Shown here in pieces: positions 54,279 to 63,315 of a stretch of 64,000 nucleotides of DNA (positions within the stretch are counted from its first letter, which is position 1; every line of letters begins with the position of its first letter). The position numbers and the translations under genes were made by a program. The notes beneath the pieces are model-generated. The model was not told the origin of the DNA, did no database searches, and saw nothing but the letters and a program-made list of their open reading frames with translations. Origin of the DNA: Actinomycetota bacterium (GTDB lineage: Bacteria > Actinomycetota > Nitriliruptoria > Nitriliruptorales > Nitriliruptoraceae); NCBI GenBank assembly GCA_019347575.1, contig JAHWKY010000015.1, forward strand, positions 46,089 through 110,088. Direction: 5' to 3'.

Positions 54279-54346
54279 GTGCTCAAGTAGCACAGCGGTA
54301 GCACAGCTCGTAGTGCTCAAGTAGCACAGCGGTAGCACAGCTCGTA
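54279..54346. repeat. Two 34-bp direct repeats ahead of herA
   Basis: A 34-bp unit starting GTGCTCAAGTAGCACAGC occurs twice in perfect tandem. Each unit contains the 10-mer GTAGCACAGC or AGTAGCACAGC twice, plus the small palindrome GTGCTCAAGTAGCAC, giving four evenly spaced half-sites ending 33 bp before the herA start. The layout suggests an operator for the herA promoter. Confidence 0.6.
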
Positions 54347-54378
54347 GAGCGTAAGCTCGGCCAGGACGAGGAGGCCAC

Positions 54379-56130
<1,752 letters not shown>

Positions 56131-56136
56131 CCTTGT

Positions 56137-56158
56137 CTTGGCGACGGCGCATCCGCGC
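56137..56158. repeat. REP-like element, copy 2
   Basis: The 22 nt differ at one base from those at 18850-18871 (upstream of rsgA). The second hairpin arm seen there is disrupted here. It sits 6 bp after the herA stop. Confidence 0.35.
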
Positions 56159-56175
56159 GCAACTTCGTCACCCGG

Positions 56176-56197
56176 TTCGCTCGGATATCCGAGTGAA
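56176..56197. promoter_or_regulatory. Palindrome upstream of sbcD
   Basis: A perfect 14-bp palindrome, CTCGGATATCCGAG, extended by TTC and GAA to 22 bp with one mismatched pair. It lies in the 190-bp gap between herA and sbcD and may be an operator or a processing hairpin. A second direct repeat, GTGAAGTGG, follows. Confidence 0.45.
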
Positions 56198-56320
56198 GTG
56201 GGGGGTGAAGTGGCGATGTGGCCGCACAGGATGGTGAGACCGGCGTTGCGCATACCCCACGTGGACCGCGGTACCGGGTTCGCCGGGCACGTCACAGGGG
56301 GCGCGTAGCCTCTGATCATC

Positions 56321-57487
56321 ATGCGCATCCTGCACACCTCCGACTGGCACGTGGGCCGCACGATCCGCGGCCGCAGCCGCGCCGACGAGCACCGCGCGGT
56401 CCTGCTCGAGATCGCCGAGATCGCCGGCGCACGCGACGTCGACCTGGTGATCGTCGCCGGCGACGTGTTCGACACCGCCGCCCCCTCCCCCGAGGCAGAG
56501 CGCATCGTCTACGGGGCGCTGCTGCACCTGTCGCGAGCCGCCGAGCACGTCGTCGTGATCGCCGGCAACCACGACAACCACCGCCGGCTCCAGGCGGTCG
56601 CCCCGCTGCTCGAGCTCACCAACGTCCACACCGCCACCGAGCTGCGCCGCGCCGACGATGGCGGCATCGTCGAGCTGTCGATGGCTTCGGGTGAGGTGGC
56701 TTGCGTCGCGCTGCTGCCGTTCCTCAGCCAGCGCGGCATCGTCCGCGCCGACGACCTGATGCAGCTCGACGCCGACGATCATGCGGGGCGCTACGCCGAA
56801 CGCTGTCGCGAGATCCTGGCGTCCCTGTGCGCCCCGTTCCGTCCCGACACGGTCAACATCGTCGTCGCGCACCTGTTCGCGACCGGGGCGCAGCCGGGTG
56901 GCGGCGAGCGCGCCGCCCACACGGTCGTCGACTACCACGTCCCCGCCCAGGCCTTCCCGGCGAACGCCCACTACGTCGCGCTCGGTCACCTGCACCGGCC
57001 GCAGAAGATCGCCGCGGCCGCCCCGGTCTGGTACCCCGGCTCGCCGCTGCAGCTCGACTTCGGCGAGGAGACCGGCGACAAGGTCGTGCTGCTCGTCGAT
57101 GCCGCGCCGGGGACCCCGGCCAGGGTGGAACAGGTGGCGTTGACGACGGGGCGCCGGTTGCGAACGGTGACCGGCACGCTCGAACGCATCGCTGCGGGAC
57201 GGGATGACCACGGCGACGACTACCTCCGGGTGGTCGTCGAGGAGCCCGCCCGCATCGGGCTGGCCGACGAGGTGCGCGAGCTGCTCCCCAACGCGGTCGA
57301 TGTCAGCGTTGCCCGTCCCGACGCCGCCGCAACCGAGGATGTCGCCGCGTGGGAGCTGGCCGACTTCCAGCGCTCCCCCGATGAGCTCTTCGCCGAGTAC
57401 CTCGCGAGCGAGGACATCGAGGACGAGGCTCTCCTGCACCGCTTCCGTGAGCTGCTGGAGGAGGTGCATGCGCCCGATTCGGCTTGA
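56321..57487 (+). CDS. sbcD: SbcD/Mre11-type exonuclease subunit
   Basis: A 388-residue calcineurin-like phosphoesterase that, with SbcC, trims and opens DNA ends and hairpins. Metal ligands are in order: HTSDWHVGR (residues 5-13), VIVAGDVFD, IAGNHDNHRR, VVAHLFATG and ALGHLHRPQ. The C-terminal capping domain ends ELLEEVHAPDSA. It is the bacterial Mre11. The ATG follows a leader with a palindrome. Its last 20 bp overlap sbcC. Confidence 0.95.
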   Translation: MRILHTSDWHVGRTIRGRSRADEHRAVLLEIAEIAGARDVDLVIVAGDVFDTAAPSPEAERIVYGALLHLSRAAEHVVVIAGNHDNHRRLQAVAPLLELTNVHTATELRRADDGGIVELSMASGEVACVALLPFLSQRGIVRADDLMQLDADDHAGRYAERCREILASLCAPFRPDTVNIVVAHLFATGAQPGGGERAAHTVVDYHVPAQAFPANAHYVALGHLHRPQKIAAAAPVWYPGSPLQLDFGEETGDKVVLLVDAAPGTPARVEQVALTTGRRLRTVTGTLERIAAGRDDHGDDYLRVVVEEPARIGLADEVRELLPNAVDVSVARPDAAATEDVAAWELADFQRSPDELFAEYLASEDIEDEALLHRFRELLEEVHAPDSA

Positions 57488-59897
57488 GCTGTCGGGCTTC
57501 GCGTCGTTCCGCGAGCCGGCCGTCCTCGACTTCGAGGACGTCGACCTGTTCGTGCTCACGGGGCCCACCGGGGCGGGCAAGTCCAGCGTGATCGACGCGA
57601 TGACGATGTGCCTCTACGGGTCGGTGCCGCGGTACGACGACAAGCGTCTCGTCGCGCCGGCGATCAGCCAGGGCCAGCTGGAGGCTCGCGTCCGGCTCGA
57701 CTTCACGGTCGGCGACGTGCGCTACGCCGCGGTCCGGGTCATCCAGCGGACCAAGCGGGGCGCGACCACCAAGGAGGCGCGCCTCGAACGCGACGGTCAC
57801 GTGCTGGCCGGCACGGCGGACGAGGTCACGGCCCAGGTCGAGCGACTGCTCGGTCTGGGGTTCGAGCACTTCACTCGGACCGTCGTGCTCCCTCAGGGCG
57901 ACTTCCACGAGTTCCTCCACGCGAAGCCAGGCGAGCGCCAGGACCTGCTCGTGCGTCTGCTCGACCTCGACGTCTACCGCCAGGTCGCGTCCGCGGCTCG
58001 TGCCGACGAAGCCGCCGCGAAGGCGACCGCCGAGGCGCTGCGTCGGCGTCTGGATGACGAGCTCGCCGACGCCACCGACGAGGCGGTGGCGGCCGCACGT
58101 GACGCTGCGACCAGACTCCGCGAGGTCGTAGCCGAGCTGGACACCGCCCGCCCCGACCTCGAGACGCTCGTGGAGCGGGGCCGCGAGGCACGTCGGGACG
58201 TCGCCCACGCGACCGAGCAGCGCGATGCGGTCGCCGCGATCGCACCGCCCGATGGCCTCGACGCGCTCGCCGAGCGGCTGTCAGCCGCCACGACCGCCGC
58301 CGCCGAGGCGGAGGCCAGCGTCAACACAGCCGATGAGCAGCTCGAACGACGACGCACGGCACGAGCGGAGCAGCCTGAGACCGATCTGGTGAACCGCGTC
58401 CTCGAGGCGACCGAGGCGCTCGACCGTGCGCAGCAGGTCGTCGCAGCCCAGCAGCCCGAGGTCGCCGCAGCGGTGCGCGCGGCCAGCGAGGCCGACGAGC
58501 AGCACCGAGCCGCGCGCGTGCCGCTCGAGGTGGCCGAGGCGGCACTCACCGAGTTGCGACGCGCTCACGCCGCACACACCCTCCGTTCCGAGGTGACCGT
58601 GGGCGATCCCTGCCCCGTCTGTCACCGCGAGGTCACCGCGCCGTTGGTGTCGACGCCGCCGAACGACATCGCGACGGCGGAAGCGGCGGTCGCGCGCGCG
58701 AGACAGGCGCTCGCGGACCGCGACGTGACCGCTCGGAAGGCCAACGAGGACCTCGCTCGGGCGCAGGCACAGCTCGACGCGACGCGATCGGCGATCGCGG
58801 AGCGGGAGGAGGCGCTGGTGCAGCTGCGAGCCGTGACGGCGCTGCCCGACACGATCGAGCAGCTGCGGTCGCTCGCCACCGAGGTGGCAGCGCTCGACCG
58901 CGCCATCGCGTCGGCGGAGGCGGTGGCACGGAAGGCACGGACATCGGCCAAGCGCGCCAAGGATGCGATGGCCGCGCTCGACACCGAGCGCCAGACGGCG
59001 TGGCAGGCGTTCGATCGGGCTCGCGACGACGTCGCCACCCTCAAGCCACCCGCCCCGGACCGTGACGATCTGGGAGCGGCCTGGCGCGCCCTGGTGGAGT
59101 GGGCGCAGAGCACCCGCCCCGAACTCGAACGGCGCGCAGCCGACGCCGAGCAGGCCATCGAGGCGGCGATCGGCGCCTACAACCGCAGGCTCCACGAACT
59201 GCGCGACCGCGCCGCGGCGATCGGCGTCAGGGCCGGCACGCCACCCGCGGGTGAGGAGGCGTTCGCGCACCTGCGGGACGCGTGCGTGCACGCCGCCACC
59301 CGCGCGGCGAGCCGCGTCGAGCGGCTCGAGCAGCAACGCGAGCAGGCCGCTCAGGTGCGCGACGAGCTCACGGCGACCGAGCGGCGTGCGCAGCTGAGCG
59401 GCGCTCTCGGCCAGCACCTCAACGCGAAGCGTTTCGAGAAGTGGCTCCTCAACCGTGCTCTGCGGCGGTTGGTCGCGGGCGCGTCCGAGGTCCTGATCGA
59501 GCTGTCGAGCGGCGTCTACTCACTCGCGCTCGCCGATGACAACAACTTCCTCGTGATCGACCATCGCAACGCCGACGCGCCCCGCTCGGCCCGCACGCTG
59601 TCCGGGGGCGAGACGTTCCTGGCGTCGCTGTCGCTCGCTCTGTCGCTCGCCGAGGACATCGCCGCGCTCGCGGCCCAGGGTTCCGCACGTCTCGATGCGC
59701 TGTTCCTCGACGAGGGGTTCGGGACCCTGGATGCGAACACGCTCGACATCGTCGCGGCCGCCATCGAGGAGCTCGGGTCGCGCGGCCGCATGGTCGGGCT
59801 GGTGACCCACGTGCGCGAGCTCGCCGAGCGCATCCCCGTCCGCTACGAGGTGCGCCGGGACGGCACCACCTCCCGGGTCGAGAAGGTCACGACGTGA
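57468..59897 (+). CDS. sbcC: SbcC/Rad50-type SMC ATPase
   Basis: An 809-residue ATPase with N-terminal Walker A (LTGPTGAGKSSVIDA near residue 33) and QGDFHEFLHAKPGERQDLL, a long Ala/Glu/Arg coiled coil, and the zinc-hook DPCPVCHRE near residue 381. The coil returns to the signature LSGGETFLASLSLALSLAE near 711 and Walker B FLDEGFGTLD near 745. The coiled coil is shorter than in E. coli SbcC (about 1050 residues) but the architecture is intact. It tethers DNA ends and drives SbcD. The start, MRPIRLELSGFASF, has a GGAGGAGG site and overlaps sbcD. Confidence 0.95.
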   Translation: MRPIRLELSGFASFREPAVLDFEDVDLFVLTGPTGAGKSSVIDAMTMCLYGSVPRYDDKRLVAPAISQGQLEARVRLDFTVGDVRYAAVRVIQRTKRGATTKEARLERDGHVLAGTADEVTAQVERLLGLGFEHFTRTVVLPQGDFHEFLHAKPGERQDLLVRLLDLDVYRQVASAARADEAAAKATAEALRRRLDDELADATDEAVAAARDAATRLREVVAELDTARPDLETLVERGREARRDVAHATEQRDAVAAIAPPDGLDALAERLSAATTAAAEAEASVNTADEQLERRRTARAEQPETDLVNRVLEATEALDRAQQVVAAQQPEVAAAVRAASEADEQHRAARVPLEVAEAALTELRRAHAAHTLRSEVTVGDPCPVCHREVTAPLVSTPPNDIATAEAAVARARQALADRDVTARKANEDLARAQAQLDATRSAIAEREEALVQLRAVTALPDTIEQLRSLATEVAALDRAIASAEAVARKARTSAKRAKDAMAALDTERQTAWQAFDRARDDVATLKPPAPDRDDLGAAWRALVEWAQSTRPELERRAADAEQAIEAAIGAYNRRLHELRDRAAAIGVRAGTPPAGEEAFAHLRDACVHAATRAASRVERLEQQREQAAQVRDELTATERRAQLSGALGQHLNAKRFEKWLLNRALRRLVAGASEVLIELSSGVYSLALADDNNFLVIDHRNADAPRSARTLSGGETFLASLSLALSLAEDIAALAAQGSARLDALFLDEGFGTLDANTLDIVAAAIEELGSRGRMVGLVTHVRELAERIPVRYEVRRDGTTSRVEKVTT

Positions 59898-59920
59898 CGC
59901 CCACCGAGCGTCACCCCCCA

Positions 59921-59959
59921 GGCCGGCAACGCCGGCCCCTCCCCCCTCGAGGGGGGAGG
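59921..59959 (+). promoter_or_regulatory. Tandem hairpins that cover the nurA ribosome site
   Basis: The first hairpin is GGCCGGC, AAC, GCCGGCC (59921-59937). The second is a perfect 22-bp palindrome (59938-59959), with CCTCCCCCC pairing to GGGGGGAGG around TCGA. The right arm is the nurA Shine-Dalgarno, two bases before the ATG. In mRNA the site would be hidden unless opened, so the structure could limit nurA translation or terminate transcription between sbcC and nurA. Confidence 0.65.
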
Positions 59960-59961
59960 CA

Positions 59962-60879
59962 ATGACCAGGTACTCGATCGAGTCCTGGGCGCCCGATCGC
60001 GGCTCCGCGGTGGCCGGCGATGACCTGGCGGATCGGTCCGACGCGACGGTTGCGGCTGGTTACGAGCTGCCCGTCGAGCGGTGGCGTCCGCTCGACCCGA
60101 TCTCCGACGGCGGCGTCCACACGCTGCTGTTCGTGGACGGGGTCCAGCGCACGGATGCGCTGGTGTGGATCACCGACGACGGTCTCACGAGGGCGGGTCA
60201 GTTCGCCTCGTACGGTGCTGGGGTCGTGCGCTGCGACGGTCGCGCCCGGATCGAAGCGTGCGCGGTGCGGCGCTCGCTGTTCGCCACCGGGAGCCCCCAG
60301 GCGGTCTCGACCCACCTCGGCGACTACCTGCCGGTCACCGTCGTCGGCGACGAGCCCGACGCCGTCCGCGCCGCGATCGGCGAGCAGCGTGCCAAGCTCG
60401 AGATCGAGGTCGTGAGCGACCTCGATGGCGGGGATCTGATCGTCATCGACGGGCCCTTGCGAGGACGCCAGCACGTCCATCACGCGATCGGGTACGTCAA
60501 GAGCCACCACGTCAGCTACCTGCCCGACGAGGTCGCGGGCACGGTCGGGGCGCTCGCGCCGGGGCAGCGGACACCGGTGTTCGGGGTGCGGACCTCGTGG
60601 AGCCGACTCTCGTGGTACGTGCGGCTGCCGGGGCGCCCCGGGCATCCGTGGGCGGGTATCGCCCGGTGCGATATCGCCACCGACACCCCGGCAGACGACG
60701 TGCGGCGGATCGCCGACGCGACCGCGGTGATCCTTCCTCGGTTCGCCAGCGATCCGCACAAGGACCCACGCGCCCCGCAGAACCTCTACCCGATCGCTGG
60801 GCTCGAACGCGAACTGCGACGGCGCCTCGGCGACCCCAAGCTCCTCGAGCGGGCCTTACGAGCCGCCCTCGCGTCCTGA
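59962..60879 (+). CDS. nurA: NurA-domain nuclease
   Basis: A 305-residue protein with NurA landmarks: HTLLFVDGVQRTDALVW near residues 53-69 (first Asp-Gly motif binding manganese), RSLFATG, LIVIDGPLRGRQHVHHAIGYVKSHHVSYLP near 156-190 (second acidic motif), and FGVRTSWSRLSWYVRLPG near 210. It ends with RFASDPHKDPRAPQNLYPIAGLE, which matches the conserved C-terminal motif of NurA with HKDPRAPQNL. NurA is a 5'-3' exonuclease and endonuclease that sits on the HerA ring. Its place after herA, sbcD and sbcC supports the call. Confidence 0.85.
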   Translation: MTRYSIESWAPDRGSAVAGDDLADRSDATVAAGYELPVERWRPLDPISDGGVHTLLFVDGVQRTDALVWITDDGLTRAGQFASYGAGVVRCDGRARIEACAVRRSLFATGSPQAVSTHLGDYLPVTVVGDEPDAVRAAIGEQRAKLEIEVVSDLDGGDLIVIDGPLRGRQHVHHAIGYVKSHHVSYLPDEVAGTVGALAPGQRTPVFGVRTSWSRLSWYVRLPGRPGHPWAGIARCDIATDTPADDVRRIADATAVILPRFASDPHKDPRAPQNLYPIAGLERELRRRLGDPKLLERALRAALAS

Positions 60880-60901
60880 GCTCAAGGATGCGCGGGGCGG
60901 G

Positions 60902-61297
60902 TCAGGAGCAGTCCGCGCAGACGCCGTGGTGGATGACCTGGGTCGCCTGCACGACGTGGCCGTCGACCCGTCCGGGCGCGCACGGCCCGCCCGAGCACAT
61001 CACGTCGAGCACCCGGTGGCAGCGCTGACACACGAAGTGGTGGTGATGGTCGTCGGTCAGCTCGTAGCGCGCCGCGCTTCCGGTCACGTCGGCCACTGTG
61101 ACGACGCCGGCCTCGGCCAGGTCGCTGAGGACCTTGTACATCGTCGCTCGGGCCAGCGGTCGGTCGCTCTGGGTGGCCCGGGTGAGCAGCTCATCCGCGG
61201 TGCGATGGCCGCCGAGAGTCTCCAGGAGAGCGAGCACGCGTAGGCGAGGCTGCGTCGCCCGCAACCCCGCCTCGCGCAGCAGCTCGGCGTGGATCAG
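60902..61297 (-). CDS. Fur-family metal- or peroxide-responsive repressor
   Basis: A 131-residue repressor: winged helix (LRATQPRLRVLALLETLGGHRTADELLTRA... RATMYKVLSDLAEAGVV), metal-binding DDHHHHFVCQRCHRVLDV, and a C-terminal CADC that holds structural zinc with CQRC. It sits directly downstream of dps and is likely a FurA/PerR-type sensor for iron or peroxide. A TTG at 61264 is the first canonical start but cuts off the conserved AELLREAGL helix. A CTG at 61297 or ATC at 61294, overlapping the dps stop and following AGGA, restores it. I used the longer form. Confidence 0.82.
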   Translation of the reverse strand: MIHAELLREAGLRATQPRLRVLALLETLGGHRTADELLTRATQSDRPLARATMYKVLSDLAEAGVVTVADVTGSAARYELTDDHHHHFVCQRCHRVLDVMCSGGPCAPGRVDGHVVQATQVIHHGVCADCS

Positions 61298-61758
61298 CGT
61301 TCCTGGGCGCTGATCATCCAGAGCTGCTCCTCAACACCCTCGAGGATGTCGAGCAGGAGCCCGTGGCTGACGAGGTCGGCCTCCTCGACCACGTCGAGCC
61401 GTTCGCGCAGGTCGCGGCCAAGCCGCTCGAGACGGTCCGCGAGCAGACCGATCACCTTGCCGTCATCGATCCAGCTCTGCGGGGCCGCCTCGGCGGTCGT
61501 CTCTTCCGCCACGTGCTGTACCCGGCCGTCCGGGGAGACGCCGACGGCGGTCAGGCGCTCGGCGACGTCGTCAGCCCACGTGCGCCAGGCGTCGACGAGC
61601 TCATCCAGCTTCTCGTGGACGGTCGTGAAGTGGGGTCCGGTCACGTTCCAGTGCAGCTGCTTGCCGGTCAGGGCGAGGTCGATGAGATCCACGAGCGTGG
61701 GTTGCAGCTGGCCTTGGACGATGTCGCGGGCGCGGTCGTCGATGGTCGAGCGGACCAT
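61294..61758 (-). CDS. dps: Dps/ferritin-like DNA-protecting protein
   Basis: A 154-residue Dps dodecamer subunit. The ferroxidase ligands are in KQLHWNVTGPHFTTVHEKLDELVDAWRTWADDVAERL, with His, Asp and Glu at the expected spacing, plus the C-terminal helix QLWMISAQER. It stores iron and quenches peroxide, shielding DNA. The Fur-family gene overlaps its stop. A 15-bp palindrome 52 bp upstream is a likely Fur/PerR operator, so the pair probably autoregulates under oxidative stress or iron. Confidence 0.93.
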   Translation of the reverse strand: MVRSTIDDRARDIVQGQLQPTLVDLIDLALTGKQLHWNVTGPHFTTVHEKLDELVDAWRTWADDVAERLTAVGVSPDGRVQHVAEETTAEAAPQSWIDDGKVIGLLADRLERLGRDLRERLDVVEEADLVSHGLLLDILEGVEEQLWMISAQER

Positions 61759-61809
61759 GTTCCCTCCTCGGAAGTCGGCGTGATCGCAGGGACGGGATCG
61801 CTCCCTACC

Positions 61810-61824
61810 CTGGACTCAGTCCAG
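61810..61824. promoter_or_regulatory. Palindromic operator before dps
   Basis: CTGGACTCAGTCCAG is a perfect inverted repeat (7+1+7) 52 bp upstream of dps. Some actinobacterial Fur/PerR-type promoters carry comparable palindromes, including those before katG and furA. It is the best candidate site for the Fur-family protein encoded in the same unit. Confidence 0.6.
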
Positions 61825-61883
61825 ATTACGGATCCAGGCCTGCCTCCGCACGTCCGCTACCTGGCCGAACGACGTGGCTCCCG

Positions 61884-62336
61884 TCAGGGGCCGCGGTAGA
61901 CGGCGAAGCTGGTCGCTGCCGCGATCACCGATCCGCCGATCAGGTAGGTCCAGCCGGTGAGGCGATGGATGCCGAGCACGCCGTGGAACGCGCTGGGTTC
62001 GATGAGCACGATGATGCCGAAGATGGCCGCCAGGATCCCGACCCCACGCGCCCCGAGGGTGTCGAGCGCGGTGGCGGCGCTGGCGAGCAGCGACACACCG
62101 AGTATCAGCTCGATCAGGCCCATCCAGCCGGTGCGGTGGAACGCGCCGACGGTCGCGTGAGCCTGCTCACCTTCGATGACCGGCAGGCCGGCGCGGATCA
62201 GGGCAACCGCGCCCAGGACGGTCAGCGCGACACCCGCCAGGCCCACGACGATCTGCGCGAAGCGGGTTCGGCCACGGTAGTCGACGACGGTGACACGGTC
62301 GCTGCCGTCGAGTCGTTCCTCGATGACGGTCGGCAT
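61884..62336 (-). CDS. Four-helix membrane protein (DUF4383-like)
   Basis: A 150-residue protein: a charged N-terminus of about 25 residues (MPTVIEERLDGSDRVTVVDYRG) and four hydrophobic helices (IVVGLAGVALTVLGAVALI, LIELILGVSLLASA, GVGILAAIFGIIVLI, YLIGGSVIAAATSFAVY). It resembles the small DUF4383-like membrane proteins common in actinobacteria with no known role. The start at MPTV is preceded by GAGGAA. It lies upstream of dps in the same direction with the operator between them, so it is separately controlled. Confidence 0.65.
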   Translation of the reverse strand: MPTVIEERLDGSDRVTVVDYRGRTRFAQIVVGLAGVALTVLGAVALIRAGLPVIEGEQAHATVGAFHRTGWMGLIELILGVSLLASAATALDTLGARGVGILAAIFGIIVLIEPSAFHGVLGIHRLTGWTYLIGGSVIAAATSFAVYRGP

Positions 62337-62464
62337 GGTGGTTCCTCGCGACGATGGTGTACCCACACTCTGCCGGACGCTCTCCCCTCACGCAGCGCCA
62401 TCGTGCTGCCGCCCGGACCCCCCACTGGGTCCGGTGAACGAACGACCAGGGCCGCTCCGGGCTC

Positions 62465-63253
62465 CTACACGTCGGGAAGCTTCAGGTCGAGGTTGGGGGA
62501 TTCGATGCCACCGTCGACGTCGATGATCTTGCCGGTGATGAACGATCCGGCGTCGGAGACGAGCCACAGAGCGGCGGCGGCCACGTCCTCGGGCTGGCCG
62601 AGCCGGCGCAGTGGCGTCTTCTCCTCGAGCTCGCGCTTGAGGTCCTCGTTGGTCATCACGATCTCGAGCGCCGAGGTCGCCACGGACCCGACCGCGAGGC
62701 CGTTCACCCGGATGCGCGGAGCGAGGTCGCGGGCCATGAGCCGCGTCATGTGGGCGAGCGCCGCCTTGGCGGTCCCGTAGGCGAGGAAGCCGCGCTCCAC
62801 GAGGCGACCCATCGCGGAGGAGATGTTGAGGATGGCACCGCCGTGACCCTCGAGCATGCGTGGAACCGCCAAGCGGCTGAGCTCGAACGCGGTGGTCACG
62901 TTGAAGTGGAAGGCCTCCTCGAGGAAGTCCTCCGTGGTCTGCATCACCGGCATCGGGTAGGTCCCGCCGACGTTGTTGACGACGATGTCGAGGCGGCCGA
63001 AGTCGTCGACCGCTGCCTCGATCAGCCGCGGCAGCTGGTCGGTGTCACTGAGGTCGGCCGGGACCACCGCAGCGCGACGGCCGTGGCTCTCGACGTCGGA
63101 CGCGACCTCACGCAGCTCCGACTCGGTGCGGCTCGAGATGACGACGTCGGCGCCCGCCTCGGCGAACGCTCGGGCCATGGCGGCACCGAGGCCTCGTCCT
63201 GCGCCGGTGATGACCGCCACGCGGTCATCGAGACGGAACCGGTCCAGCACCAC
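62465..63253 (-). CDS. Short-chain dehydrogenase/reductase
   Basis: A 262-residue classical [17 protein letters not shown] cofactor motif near residue 18, NNVGG near 95, Ser in ISSAM near 146, catalytic YGTAK near 162, and a C-terminal [14 protein letters not shown] typical of FabG-like or glucose-dehydrogenase-like enzymes. SSRTE after the second strand suggests NADP(H). The substrate is unknown. Of two adjacent GTG codons I chose the first, six bases after GGAG. The neighbouring gene is the aroA-alkB fusion 62 bp upstream. Confidence 0.9.
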   Translation of the reverse strand: MVLDRFRLDDRVAVITGAGRGLGAAMARAFAEAGADVVISSRTESELREVASDVESHGRRAAVVPADLSDTDQLPRLIEAAVDDFGRLDIVVNNVGGTYPMPVMQTTEDFLEEAFHFNVTTAFELSRLAVPRMLEGHGGAILNISSAMGRLVERGFLAYGTAKAALAHMTRLMARDLAPRIRVNGLAVGSVATSALEIVMTNEDLKRELEEKTPLRRLGQPEDVAAAALWLVSDAGSFITGKIIDVDGGIESPNLDLKLPDV

Positions 63254-63315
63254 GACGCGCTCCTGAAGCCGACGGTGGTCGCGGACGCTAGTACGTCCGC
63301 TGCCCCGGGCCCCGG

